NCBI GenBank assembly: GCA_020634155.1
Contig: JACKCI010000001.1
Coordinates: 1,178,001-1,242,000 of the forward strand
Length of the DNA: 64,000 nt
DNA from: Anaerolineales bacterium
GTDB taxonomy: Bacteria; Chloroflexota; Anaerolineae; Aggregatilineales; J027
Direction of reading: 5' to 3'
The translations under genes and the position numbers were made by a program. The notes beneath the pieces are model-generated. The model saw only the letters and a list, made by a program, of their open reading frames with translations. It was not told the origin of the DNA and did no database searches. This document shows positions 1 through 8,571 of this stretch, piece by piece; the first letter of the stretch is position 1; each line of letters starts with the position of its first letter.

Positions 1-1512
1 CCTTTGCCCAATCACCCCGGCAGCACTATCCACCTCATTCAGGCCCGCCACCCCCTTCTAGGTGAACATGTTGTCCCGATTGATGTGGAATTAGACCCAG
101 AGACTTATGTGCTGGTCATCACGGGGCCAAACACGGGCGGGAAAACGGTTGCACTCAAAACCATAGGCTTGATGATACTCATGTCCCAATGTGGGTTACA
201 TCTACCTACCGCTGAGGGTAGCCGCTTAACCATCTTTGAGGATGTCTATGCCGATATTGGTGATGAGCAAAGCATTGAGCAAAGCCTCAGTACCTTTTCA
301 TCACATATGACCAATATCATCCATATCTTGGGACACGCCAACCCGCGTTCACTGGTGATTCTAGATGAAGTTGGCGCAGGTACTGACCCCACCGAAGGGT
401 CAGCCCTAGCCCGCGCTTTACTCCTGCACTTATTGGAGCATGGCATCACCTCGCTAGTGACCACCCATCATCCTGAACTCAAAGTCTTTAGTTACAACAA
501 TCCCGGAGTACGCAATGCCAGCGTTGAGTTCAACCTTGAGACGTTGACACCTACCTACCGCCTCATTATTGGCTTGCCGGGTCGCTCAAACGCCTTGGCG
601 ATTGCCACGCGCTTAGGCTTGCCAACGCCTATCATTGAAACAGCACGGGCTATGGTCGCTACTGAAGAACTCAAGGTCGATGACTTGCTGGATGAACTAC
701 AGCGCACACGTGACGAAACACGCTTTATCCTTGAACGCGCTCAGAAGCATGAAGCCGATACCCGTGCTACGCAACATGAACTGATGCTGCGGCTTGAAGC
801 GATTGAGGAAGAACGCCATAACGTCTTGCGGGAAGCCCAGCAACAAGCCAATGCAGAACTGGATGACCTACGCCGTGAAATACGACGCCTACGCCGCCAA
901 CTGGAAGCAGCAGGTCAACCCCTAGAAGCCATCCGTAGTTTGCAGACCGAAGTAACCGACATCCGTACCGAGGACTTCATCGGCATTCCTGAGCCGATGA
1001 TTGAAGATACACCTGACGATAACACCACACCTCAATATCGCTTAGGCGAATTTGTGTGGGTCACATCACTCAAATCCGAGGGGCAAATCACCGAGGTCGC
1101 CAGTGATGAGGTAGAGGTGATGATTGGGCGACTGCGTATCCGCGCTAAGTTCTCTGAAATCGAGAAAATGACTGGCAAGGAACGCAAACAAGCAGGTAAG
1201 CGGGCCAAACTCGCTACTGAGTATGAACCGTCACCCACTATCGCTCCACGCACTGCTTCACCCGGCCTCGAACTCGACTTGCGAGGGAGCCGCGTTGAGG
1301 AGGCGGTCACCCGTGTTGAGGCTTACATTGACGCTGCCTATCTCTCTGGCTTGCCTTTCGTCCGTATTATTCATGGCAAGGGAACTGGTGCCCTCCGCAA
1401 CGCCATCCGTAACCTCTTGACCCAAAACCCATTGGTTTCAAAGCACGGAGCGGGTAGCGACAAGGAAGGTGGCACAGGCGTCACTATTGTCTATCTAGTA
1501 CCGCAGAATTAA
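1..1512 (+). CDS. mutS2: Endonuclease MutS2, C-terminal part (5' end outside the window)
   Basis: This is the C-terminal two thirds of a MutS2 protein; the reading frame is open at base 1, so the true start lies upstream. Visible in order: a Walker A motif (GPNTGGKT), a Walker B motif (LVILDEVGAGTDP), a long charged coiled coil with many Arg and Glu residues at about residues 215-310, a beta-rich KOW-like stretch, and a C-terminal Smr domain with LDLRGSRVEEA and HGKGTGALR. Family knowledge: MutS2 dimerises through the MutS-type ATPase and uses the Smr domain as a nuclease on branched DNA or on mRNA of collided ribosomes. Both ATPase and Smr motifs look intact. The gene is followed within 10 bases by a perfect palindrome that may end its transcript. 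Confidence 0.95.
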   Translation, partial: PLPNHPGSTIHLIQARHPLLGEHVVPIDVELDPETYVLVITGPNTGGKTVALKTIGLMILMSQCGLHLPTAEGSRLTIFEDVYADIGDEQSIEQSLSTFSSHMTNIIHILGHANPRSLVILDEVGAGTDPTEGSALARALLLHLLEHGITSLVTTHHPELKVFSYNNPGVRNASVEFNLETLTPTYRLIIGLPGRSNALAIATRLGLPTPIIETARAMVATEELKVDDLLDELQRTRDETRFILERAQKHEADTRATQHELMLRLEAIEEERHNVLREAQQQANAELDDLRREIRRLRRQLEAAGQPLEAIRSLQTEVTDIRTEDFIGIPEPMIEDTPDDNTTPQYRLGEFVWVTSLKSEGQITEVASDEVEVMIGRLRIRAKFSEIEKMTGKERKQAGKRAKLATEYEPSPTIAPRTASPGLELDLRGSRVEEAVTRVEAYIDAAYLSGLPFVRIIHGKGTGALRNAIRNLLTQNPLVSKHGAGSDKEGGTGVTIVYLVPQN

Positions 1513-1519
1513 TTTTGCC

Positions 1520-1543
1520 CTGCCCACAGGTACCTGTGGGCAG
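1520..1543. promoter_or_regulatory. Perfect 24-base palindrome (operator or terminator stem)
   Basis: The half-site CTGCCCACAGGT is followed directly by its exact reverse complement. As RNA it would fold into a 10 bp stem with a GTAC loop followed by TTTGCGTT, a weak terminator for mutS2. As DNA it covers where the -35 region would lie for the TATAAT box at 1551-1556, so it could be an operator for the next gene. The sequence alone does not decide between these. Confidence 0.5.
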
Positions 1544-1550
1544 TTTGCGT

Positions 1551-1556
1551 TATAAT
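1551..1556 (+). promoter_or_regulatory. -10 box TATAAT ahead of the unknown 219-residue protein
   Basis: A consensus TATAAT lies 35 bases before the start codon at 1592. No good -35 hexamer lies 17 bases upstream; that place is occupied by the palindrome. Transcription may therefore depend on a regulator. Confidence 0.4.
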
Positions 1557-1591
1557 ATGCAAACCAAGCAAAATTCTTAAGGAGAGTGCCT

Positions 1592-2248
1592 ATGAGTGCC
1601 TCTGATAAACGCCAAGAGGAAGTCCGTCGCGGGCAGGCCTTTATTAACGAAGTCTATCAAAAGATGTCACGCATCGCCCATGAGTTCGCAGGTGGGGAGA
1701 TTAACCGCACCCAGTTTCATCAACTTTACGACCGCTACCAGCGCCAAATTATGACTGTTTCACAATTGATTACAGAGTCAGACCCCAGCGGATGGCGTGA
1801 TGCCGTAAATAGTGGTGATATTGAAAGTACCCATCATCTCCGCAAACGCTTTACAGCACGGGCACTCGGCATCAGCATTTACGACAACCAAACAGGCATG
1901 CCAATTGAGACTATTGGAGAATTTACGGTTGATGCCGAGTTGATTGTGCCGATGTTAAGCAGCTACCGCGAAGCCGCCGCTGAGATTTTTCAAGCGGGTG
2001 TCCGTAGCACAGAAATGGAAGATGGTACATGGCTCTGCTTTATGACAGGCACCTATACAACACTTATTGTGTTGTTTTCGGTTGAGCCATCTGGCAACCA
2101 AATTGCTATGCTTGACCATATGCACCGTGATTTTGAGGTTGCCAATGCTACATTCTTAAAGACCGGCCACACCGACCCCAACCATCTCGCGCTACCATTC
2201 TTTGCCTTTGTGAGCCGCAGCAACATCGAAACTGGCCCTGACGAATAG
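1592..2248 (+). CDS. Conserved-looking cytosolic protein of unknown function
   Basis: I do not recognise this 218-residue protein. It has no signal peptide or membrane segment. The N-terminal half is charged and helical, and the C-terminal half (about residues 95-200) alternates hydrophobic and polar residues as in a small alpha/beta sensor fold of the PAS, GAF or Roadblock type; this is only a fold impression. The start at ATG 1592 is preferred over an in-frame GTG at 1586 because AAGGAG ends seven bases upstream of the ATG. The gene ends exactly where the convergent kinase-like gene ends, with no intergenic base. A signalling role beside the kinase-like operon is possible but unproven. Confidence 0.75.
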   Translation: MSASDKRQEEVRRGQAFINEVYQKMSRIAHEFAGGEINRTQFHQLYDRYQRQIMTVSQLITESDPSGWRDAVNSGDIESTHHLRKRFTARALGISIYDNQTGMPIETIGEFTVDAELIVPMLSSYREAAAEIFQAGVRSTEMEDGTWLCFMTGTYTTLIVLFSVEPSGNQIAMLDHMHRDFEVANATFLKTGHTDPNHLALPFFAFVSRSNIETGPDE

Positions 2249-3109
2249 CTAGGATTCGTCAGGCGGGGGATCCTTGGGCTTCACAGTAAACCATTGTGCC
2301 GTTTCTGATGCTATTTGCTGCCCATCACGCGCCAACTGCAAATCACCGATAAACTCGACCACGCTGGGATAAGCCAAAATCGGGCGGCTAGTCATGGCGC
2401 GTAACAATACTGAATGCACCAACGGCATTAAGCCTTCTCCGTTTGGTATATTGCGTGCTTCCGGTTCAGGGTCATCAAAAGGCAACCGCCCCGTTAAAAC
2501 ATGATAGGTCAGCACACCCAATGCGAAAATATCACTCGCAATAGATGGTGGCGAAAGATAGGTTGATTCACTCAACAGATAGTATTGCTGCAACTGTGAC
2601 GGGGCATTAGGAACAAAGCCCAACTCCCGCAAATGAGCCATTGGCAAGTCGGTAATTGTAAACTTGGCATTTTGCTCTAACAATACATTCGTCGGCTTGA
2701 TGCTACCGTGTGCAACCTCTTGATTATGCAAAAATATTAGTGCCTCAGCGATTTTTTCAATCACCATATAGGCATGACGCTGCGCGAGACGCTTACCAGT
2801 AGATAGGTGGTCATACAAAGATTGCGCGGAAGCCAATGGCATCGCAATACCGAGTTTTCCACCTGTCTCATCTTCAATCTCAACTACCTCTTGGATACGG
2901 TGTAGGCCTTCGTGTTGAATGGTTGCAGCGAATTCAATAAGTTCAACTGCTGCATCACGTTCCAGCGAGCTTGATAGTCGGCTCAGTTTATCCAAAACTT
3001 TCAACGCCACTTCATTACCCGTGCGGGTATCTGTTGCTTTGTAGACTGTTCCCATATCGCCCGTGCCGAGTTTGGCCGTCAGTTGATATGGGCCGAATGG
3101 TACAGACAT
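2249..3109 (-). CDS. Serine/threonine protein kinase-like protein, probable pseudokinase
   Basis: The fold is a Hanks-type kinase: glycine loop GTGDMG (residues 15-20), the VALK lysine at 37, a catalytic-loop region near 134-141, and a helix F segment SDIFALGVLTYHVLTG. The catalytic loop reads HGSIKPTN, so the aspartate of the usual HRD or HGD is Ser136, and the DFG motif is replaced by DLP (154-156). ATP-binding residues K37 and D154 remain, so it may bind nucleotide without transferring phosphate. There is no transmembrane segment or extracellular domain. A strong AAGGGGG ribosome site precedes ATG 3109. It is the last gene of a three-gene operon after the FemX-like and TPR proteins, abutting the latter, which suggests a scaffold or sensor tied to the envelope. 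Confidence 0.88.
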   Translation of the reverse strand: MSVPFGPYQLTAKLGTGDMGTVYKATDTRTGNEVALKVLDKLSRLSSSLERDAAVELIEFAATIQHEGLHRIQEVVEIEDETGGKLGIAMPLASAQSLYDHLSTGKRLAQRHAYMVIEKIAEALIFLHNQEVAHGSIKPTNVLLEQNAKFTITDLPMAHLRELGFVPNAPSQLQQYYLLSESTYLSPPSIASDIFALGVLTYHVLTGRLPFDDPEPEARNIPNGEGLMPLVHSVLLRAMTSRPILAYPSVVEFIGDLQLARDGQQIASETAQWFTVKPKDPPPDES

Positions 3110-4540
3110 CTATTCCCCCTTCTTGCAATTACACGGCATGGTATCTACTCGTGATTGTAGCTCTTGGCGCACAATCGCCCAAGACTCGGTCTCTGGACAG
3201 TTTTCCAGTAAGAAGCACCAACCACGACAGTTGACCTCACGTTGACTCTTTGAGATTTGCATACTCAGCGCTCGGTTGAAGACCTGTTGAGCCGCTCGGA
3301 TTTTGTCAGGATGCGAATCGCGTCGCAATAGGATGGTGCTAGACATCGCAATATCCATCAACAAAAAGAAGTCATTAGGGGTCGTGGCAACACGCATTTG
3401 AGCGCCATTACGAGTTACTTCAAAAGCATCCAACGCTACATTTTCATCTAGGCCGCGATGCTTCACTTGAAACAAATAAAGGGCTGATAAGTTGCCTTGT
3501 GGATAGGACGACCCCGGTGTGACACTCAGCGCTTGCTGATAAGAAAGTACCGCTTCATCAATACGATTGGTGTCCCGCTGTAGGCCACCCATCGGCCCCC
3601 AAAACGATTCACGGTTGAAATCAACAAGTCGAGGATTCTCACCCAAAGCCACCCGCAAATGCCCCTCGGCCTTGTTCATGAGATTGGCAAACGCTTGAGG
3701 ATCAGTATCCCGCACTTTCATCGCTTTGCGTCGCAACGCTACACCATAGGTCGCACGGGCAGTTTGCCAGCGATACGGACGGCGGTCTGATAGTTGGTAT
3801 GCCATGTGGAGGTGTTCAATGCCAGAATCTAGAGCATTCTCCAAGTGGTGAACTTCTATCCACCCACTAATATACAAGGCCAAGATATTATCAGGATCAT
3901 CAGCCAACACTTGTGCAGAAAACTCATAGGCTTCCCCAAAATTACGATTGCGAAATTCTTGATCAGCCTGAAGGAGTAAGGCAACATCATCTATAGTTGT
4001 CTTCAGCGTGTCGTGTGTTTCTAACAGGGCGGGTGCTTCAACAAGAAATTCCCGAACACGTGGCATAATGTTTTGAATCTCGCGCAGTGATTCATCTATC
4101 TCCTTGAGCTTAAGCCCTAGTGTTTCGTTGATGCTTTGGCTGGTTCGCTCTAGCCGTTTATCCGACTCAATGCTACGTAGATCTATTTCTTTGAGCTTAT
4201 CGGTCAATTCTTGACGGAGTTGCTGGGTTTCCCGATAGCCATAAAAAGCTGCTGCACCCAATGCCACAGCCACAATCACTGACGCCCCTTCAAGGAAACT
4301 CAGGACGAGACTGGCAGAATCAACCGCATCATTTGCTCGGTCAAGAATAGCCTGAGCATCCGACGAATCGGCCTGTGGCTTCGGGCGATCAATCACCTGC
4401 CATATGTTAAAAGCACTGATGGTAACAACCGAAAAAAGCAGCACGAAAAACGCTACGGCAATAGCCCAAAATATCGCCTTGTCCTGCCATGTTTGAGAAT
4501 CTAGGGCAGACTGATTATGGTTATTCTGCGTTTCGCTCAT
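3110..4540 (-). CDS. Membrane-anchored TPR-repeat protein
   Basis: A 476-residue protein with two membrane helices near the N-terminus (about 23-46 and 77-101), then a coiled coil (about 103-155) and a long helical part (about 190-460) with TPR-like pairs such as NFGEAYEFSAQVLADDPDN and ALSVTPGSSYPQGNLSALY. TPR domains usually hold protein partners; here they would face the cytosol if both helices form a hairpin. Its ATG overlaps the stop of the FemX-like gene by four bases (ATGA), and its stop abuts the start of the pseudokinase, so the three proteins are probably made together and may form one envelope-linked complex. Confidence 0.8.
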   Translation of the reverse strand: MSETQNNHNQSALDSQTWQDKAIFWAIAVAFFVLLFSVVTISAFNIWQVIDRPKPQADSSDAQAILDRANDAVDSASLVLSFLEGASVIVAVALGAAAFYGYRETQQLRQELTDKLKEIDLRSIESDKRLERTSQSINETLGLKLKEIDESLREIQNIMPRVREFLVEAPALLETHDTLKTTIDDVALLLQADQEFRNRNFGEAYEFSAQVLADDPDNILALYISGWIEVHHLENALDSGIEHLHMAYQLSDRRPYRWQTARATYGVALRRKAMKVRDTDPQAFANLMNKAEGHLRVALGENPRLVDFNRESFWGPMGGLQRDTNRIDEAVLSYQQALSVTPGSSYPQGNLSALYLFQVKHRGLDENVALDAFEVTRNGAQMRVATTPNDFFLLMDIAMSSTILLRRDSHPDKIRAAQQVFNRALSMQISKSQREVNCRGWCFLLENCPETESWAIVRQELQSRVDTMPCNCKKGE

Positions 4541-5595
4541 TCCTCATCTCCCCGAAACATTAGATAAGCTCGATACGCCCAATACAGCGGCGGTTGATAA
4601 ACCCTATCCCATGCCCCAACCGTCCGCACAACTTGACCACCCCACCCTCGTTTAAAGCGATAGACCCCCCATAAGCCCTCATGTTCTTGCTCAAAAAGCG
4701 CCTCTAGGGTCATCGGGTCACGGTCAGGTACACCATACATATCATAGCGTTTCGCACCTTGTTGACGTGCCCATTGGATAGCTGCCCATTGCACACCGAA
4801 GGACGCCATGCGTTGACGCTCCTCATCACTGCTGGCTCCATAGAGATACCATGCTTGTTGCCCTAGCACAAAGACAACCACACCCGATAAATCACGCCGC
4901 GTGCCATCCTCTGTTGGATAAGATGCCATCAAAAGGTTGGCTTTTATAGGGGCGGCTTGGGCAATAAAGCGGTCATAGATGCCCTCATAATAGGCTGGTA
5001 CATGCACCCCAAAGCCTTGGCGCTGTGAAGTCGTCTGCAACAACTGGGTAAAACTAGATACATCCTCGCGGTTTCCTTGCCGTACCTCAATCTCAAATTT
5101 CTCGCTCTTGCGGATATTGCGGCGGGTGCCTTGGTTCATGGCCTGCAATGCCGCTTCCTCATTGCGAATATCTAAGATAAGGGTACGTGGTGGTTGCACC
5201 GTCTGTGGGCTGGGACGACACCGCATCCCCTTCAGGGTATCTACATTCACATCATACCCCGGTTCGAGCTTCATGAAAACTGCGCCAGATTGACGAGCAG
5301 TACGGTCAAGCAACTTGAAAAGTGCCCTCACCAAACTGCTATTGCCCCAATCAATCACTGGCCCAAAGGGAATATAGGCCAACTTGCCAAGACGAAACGG
5401 CAACGCTCGATACAAGATTTGTGCGCCAGCCACTAATTTCCCGTCGCCATCCGCAAGCGCAACTCGCTGCGGCATCCAACCGAAATCAGATTTGAAATCA
5501 CCCCAAGCACTGATTTGCAAAAAATGGGAACGCGGATGCTGGGATACAAAGGCATCCCAGCGTTCAGGTTCTGGTTGTAAGACTGTGGTATACAT
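4537..5595 (-). CDS. FemAB/FemX-family aminoacyltransferase-like protein
   Basis: This 352-residue protein has the double GNAT layout of the Fem family: an N-terminal half with SHFLQISAWGDFK and LAYIPFGPVIDW, and a C-terminal half with AWYLYGASSDEERQ, QWAAIQWARQQGAKRYDMYG and a closing GVYRFKRGWGG. Family knowledge: such enzymes transfer amino acids from tRNA to lipid II side chains, and relatives act in peptidoglycan cross-bridging or attach other acyl groups. The exact substrate cannot be read here. No membrane segment. It is the first gene of the FemX-TPR-pseudokinase operon, coupled to the TPR gene by an ATGA overlap. The ribosome site before ATG 5595 is weak. Confidence 0.85.
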   Translation of the reverse strand: MYTTVLQPEPERWDAFVSQHPRSHFLQISAWGDFKSDFGWMPQRVALADGDGKLVAGAQILYRALPFRLGKLAYIPFGPVIDWGNSSLVRALFKLLDRTARQSGAVFMKLEPGYDVNVDTLKGMRCRPSPQTVQPPRTLILDIRNEEAALQAMNQGTRRNIRKSEKFEIEVRQGNREDVSSFTQLLQTTSQRQGFGVHVPAYYEGIYDRFIAQAAPIKANLLMASYPTEDGTRRDLSGVVVFVLGQQAWYLYGASSDEERQRMASFGVQWAAIQWARQQGAKRYDMYGVPDRDPMTLEALFEQEHEGLWGVYRFKRGWGGQVVRTVGAWDRVYQPPLYWAYRAYLMFRGDEE

Positions 5596-5668
5596 ACGTG
5601 ATTTAATACCCTAATCGCTTAACTCGCGGGGATGAGTATAGCGTTTTAGGAGCAACAAACCTAGAGTA

Positions 5669-6166
5669 TCAACCACCGCGCCATGTGCGTTTGCCGTATT
5701 GATCAAAAATCAGGTTATCCAATTTATCAAATATTGTTGGGTCACTAATGGCGGGCTGTACCATACGAAATAGTTCCATAAAGCCATGCGGTTTGACCAA
5801 GAAAGCGCTGCAACCTGCCGCAAAAGCATCCCGCATCTTAGAACGATCATCGAACATGGTCGCCATCACTAGTTTGGCGTTGGGGAGCCGTTCACGCAGG
5901 GAACGTATCAATTCAATACCCGATTGGTCAGGCAGTTTATAATCCACCATCACCAGTTTTAGTTTATCTTGCAACTCCTCAGCAATAGCAAGTGCTGCCT
6001 TAGCATCGGAAGCCCCTTTGACCTCAAGTTTAGCTTGCTGCAAGAGTCGCACTAAAAAATCTTGATTATTGGGTTCATCATCAACAACAAGTGCATAAAT
6101 AACATCTATTGGGGGGGGTTTTTGACCTGTATCATCCATTACATCTACGTCACTAACGTCCGTCAT
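5669..6166 (-). CDS. Single-domain response regulator with short N-terminal tail
   Basis: A receiver domain occupies about residues 22-145 of 165. Acidic pocket residues VVDDE, the phosphoacceptor Asp75 in VMVDYKLPD, Thr103 and Lys125 (LVKPHG) are all present, so phosphorylation should be possible. There is no output domain. The start at ATG 6166 is chosen because a strong purine-rich site (AAGGAAAAGGA) lies just upstream; it overlaps the end of the previous receiver gene by 14 bases, a sign of coupled translation. It is the last gene of the minus-strand signalling operon and probably acts by protein-protein contact. Confidence 0.88.
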   Translation of the reverse strand: MTDVSDVDVMDDTGQKPPPIDVIYALVVDDEPNNQDFLVRLLQQAKLEVKGASDAKAALAIAEELQDKLKLVMVDYKLPDQSGIELIRSLRERLPNAKLVMATMFDDRSKMRDAFAAGCSAFLVKPHGFMELFRMVQPAISDPTIFDKLDNLIFDQYGKRTWRGG

Positions 6167-6965
6167 TGTCCTTTTCCTTCTGCCCATTGGGCAGATCTGC
6201 ATCAGCCGCAACTTTCTCCTCTTTAACAGATGGTTTAGCCCCTGCTAGGGGTTCAATAGCGGCAGCTTCTACCGCAAGCTTGGCCCCTTCCGGTTTTGAG
6301 GGTATTGTATCATCCCCTTTTTCTGGAACAGATTCAGTTACCTTAGCAACACCATCATCTGCTTTTGTTTCAACACCAGTCGTATCAGATTGTGGTAATG
6401 TTGAGGCAGTAGCGCTAGGTTCAGCCACTAGGGTCTGAGGCGCACCAGCAGCCGTTTCGATTGGTTTAGGTGAATCTTTTGATGCCGTATCGACTACAGA
6501 GTTGCCCTCAGTCGTTGGCTCAGGTGCAAATGGAGATATTGAGGGCTTGGCTGGCTCAACCTTAGCTTCTGGCTTGGCTTCATCAGCCACTGAAGCGGGT
6601 TGCTCGTTAGCGGGGTCATATTTAGCCAGCAAGGTGATAAATTGGGCAATGGGTATCGGCTTGGGCAAATACTCATTACACCCTGCCTCCAGAATACGCT
6701 CCATGTCACCTACCATCGCGTAGGCAGTCACCGCGATAACTGGGCGTTTATCGCCACGCTCCCGCAGGATTTTGACAACCTCGACCCCATCAAGCTGCCC
6801 CTCAAGTTCAATATCCATCAAAATCAATTCGCAGGGGTCAGTTTCAAGCGCTTTTAGGGCATCTTCGCCATTGGGGAAGGAAACAATCTGATGCCCTCCC
6901 ATGCGGGCAATGCGCTCAACCAGCGCGAGATTCACTTGATTATCTTCTACATACATAATTCGCAT
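6153..6965 (-). CDS. Response regulator with long disordered Pro/Ala/Glu-rich tail
   Basis: Residues 1-118 form a receiver domain with YVEDN, phosphoacceptor Asp51 (LILMDIELEG), Thr80 and Lys102 (LPKPIP), the pattern seen in DivK-like single-domain regulators. Residues 119-270 are rich in Ala, Pro, Glu, Lys, Thr and Ser, with no hydrophobic core, and are probably disordered. No DNA-binding or enzymatic output domain is visible. The start ATG 6965 lies ten bases after the histidine kinase stop, so the two are co-transcribed and this is a likely partner of that kinase. The tail may serve as a docking or spacing region. Confidence 0.88.
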   Translation of the reverse strand: MRIMYVEDNQVNLALVERIARMGGHQIVSFPNGEDALKALETDPCELILMDIELEGQLDGVEVVKILRERGDKRPVIAVTAYAMVGDMERILEAGCNEYLPKPIPIAQFITLLAKYDPANEQPASVADEAKPEAKVEPAKPSISPFAPEPTTEGNSVVDTASKDSPKPIETAAGAPQTLVAEPSATASTLPQSDTTGVETKADDGVAKVTESVPEKGDDTIPSKPEGAKLAVEAAAIEPLAGAKPSVKEEKVAADADLPNGQKEKDNDGR

Positions 6966-6975
6966 GGGACTGCGC

Positions 6976-8472
6976 CTACTTCTCAGCCTTAACTTCTACC
7001 CATTCTTCTTCGGTCGTTGGTTTATAACGCGGCAACTTCACCCAGAACCGCGACCCTTTACCATATTCGCTTTCAACGCCAATAGAGCCATTCATCAACT
7101 CCAGCAACTGCTTGGAAATCGCTAACCCCAAACCCGACCCCTGACGCTTCAATTTACGTCCACTAGAGCCTTGCTGGAATGCCTCAAAGATACGTTCAAG
7201 ATATTCCGTTTCAATCCCCGGCCCAGTATCTGTGACACTAATGGTCACATCATCATCCGCCGATTGCAACGACAACGTAATTGACCCCTCATCCGTGAAC
7301 TTCGCGGCATTACTATAGAGGTTGATAAGAACTTGGCGTACCCGCAAGGGGTCACCCATCACTTGTGGCAGGTAGTCCGGCACCTCACTAATTAACTTGA
7401 TGGGTTTGCCACTAATCAGGCCTTGGGCTGTCTCTAAGAGACTATCAAACACGGGGCCTAGTTCGACGGGCTGAATCTCAATCTCCAACCGCCCCACATC
7501 AATCTTGCTGATGTCGAGGATGTCATTGATAATTCGCAAGAGGTGTTTACCACTATTAAAGATGCGCTCTAGGTCATTGCGGTAGTCCTCTGGCAAGCTG
7601 GTGTTGTTATACATCATCGGGAAATTGAGCATCGTTTCGCTAAACCCAATGATTGCATTCAAGGGTGTCCGCAATTCATGGCTCATATTTGCTAAGAACT
7701 GTCCACGAAACTGCTTGGCGAGTTCAGCAGCCTCTCGTGCTTCATCCAACTGAACATTGGTAGTCTGGAGTTGCAATGTTAGGTTTTTCTGTTTCAGCAG
7801 ACTCCGTTCCACCTCTAAACGGCTATCATGAAGCTTATTTGCCGTCTCTCGCTCTTTGCGATAGCTATCAATAGCCCACTGTGCGATGCTATACAGTTCA
7901 CCACTAACCTGCGTCACCAACAGCGCAGAAAGAGCCATTAGCAAGAATGCAAATATCCCACTATTCGTAATCGGCAATTCGCCTGTAACGATAAAAGGCA
8001 CCCCAATCATCAAGACATAGCTTGTCACTAACAACGCAAACGTGTTGCGAACCGACATTAACATCCCGATGATGAAAATTACCAATATCCCTAGGTTGGG
8101 GATAAGATTGCGGGCGCTTTCGTTATCATTGATTAGCATAATGCTGATGGTAACCAATAAACCAAGGGCATAGACCCATGTTGCCTCATCGTACCGTTCT
8201 CGCTTGAGCAAATACCGCGTTGAATAGCTGGAAATGGCAACAACGATAACGGGAATAAGCAGATTAATCAGGGATGAGCTGTCATCCCCAGCAAAGATTA
8301 AGATGAGCCATGCTAGCGCAACTACTGCCACAAGGGTGGCTTTCCATAAAATGGCTAGGCGATCGGAACGGATTTCCTGGATAAAGGCAAGTTGAGATTC
8401 AGCCTCTGGTGTGGGCATTGATGGTGGTACATCGGATGTTGATGATGAAGGAATTGCAAGATTATCGACCAT
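6976..8472 (-). CDS. Membrane sensor histidine kinase with six membrane helices
   Basis: Six hydrophobic segments (about 43-61, 68-88, 98-115, 124-140, 143-164 and 172-190) form an integral membrane sensor with very short loops. A coiled coil follows (about 205-255), then a HisKA domain with phosphoacceptor His265 in FLANMSHELRTPLN, and a HATPase_c domain with the N-box (LINLYSNAAKF), VTDTGPGIE and GSGLGLAISKQL. All catalytic motifs look intact. The sensor senses from within the membrane or through very short loops. I chose ATG 8472; an in-frame TTG at 8484 is possible. The enzyme should phosphorylate one or more of the receiver proteins on either side of it. An extended -10 promoter lies just upstream. 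Confidence 0.93.
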   Translation of the reverse strand: MVDNLAIPSSSTSDVPPSMPTPEAESQLAFIQEIRSDRLAILWKATLVAVVALAWLILIFAGDDSSSLINLLIPVIVVAISSYSTRYLLKRERYDEATWVYALGLLVTISIMLINDNESARNLIPNLGILVIFIIGMLMSVRNTFALLVTSYVLMIGVPFIVTGELPITNSGIFAFLLMALSALLVTQVSGELYSIAQWAIDSYRKERETANKLHDSRLEVERSLLKQKNLTLQLQTTNVQLDEAREAAELAKQFRGQFLANMSHELRTPLNAIIGFSETMLNFPMMYNNTSLPEDYRNDLERIFNSGKHLLRIINDILDISKIDVGRLEIEIQPVELGPVFDSLLETAQGLISGKPIKLISEVPDYLPQVMGDPLRVRQVLINLYSNAAKFTDEGSITLSLQSADDDVTISVTDTGPGIETEYLERIFEAFQQGSSGRKLKRQGSGLGLAISKQLLELMNGSIGVESEYGKGSRFWVKLPRYKPTTEEEWVEVKAEK

Positions 8473-8520
8473 AGCATATCCCAAATAATTGAGAAAAAAC
8501 TTTAAACTTATTTTACCACT

Positions 8521-8529
8521 ATTATAACA
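8521..8529 (-). promoter_or_regulatory. Extended -10 promoter element before the histidine kinase
   Basis: On the minus strand TGTTATAAT gives a consensus -10 hexamer with a TG extension, about 40 bases before ATG 8472. No clear -35 element was found. It would be a promoter separate from that of the upstream receiver-GAF gene. Confidence 0.45.
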
Positions 8530-8571
8530 TGAATTTTGTCGAATGCTTTGAATAGAGAAAAAATGAAAGCA

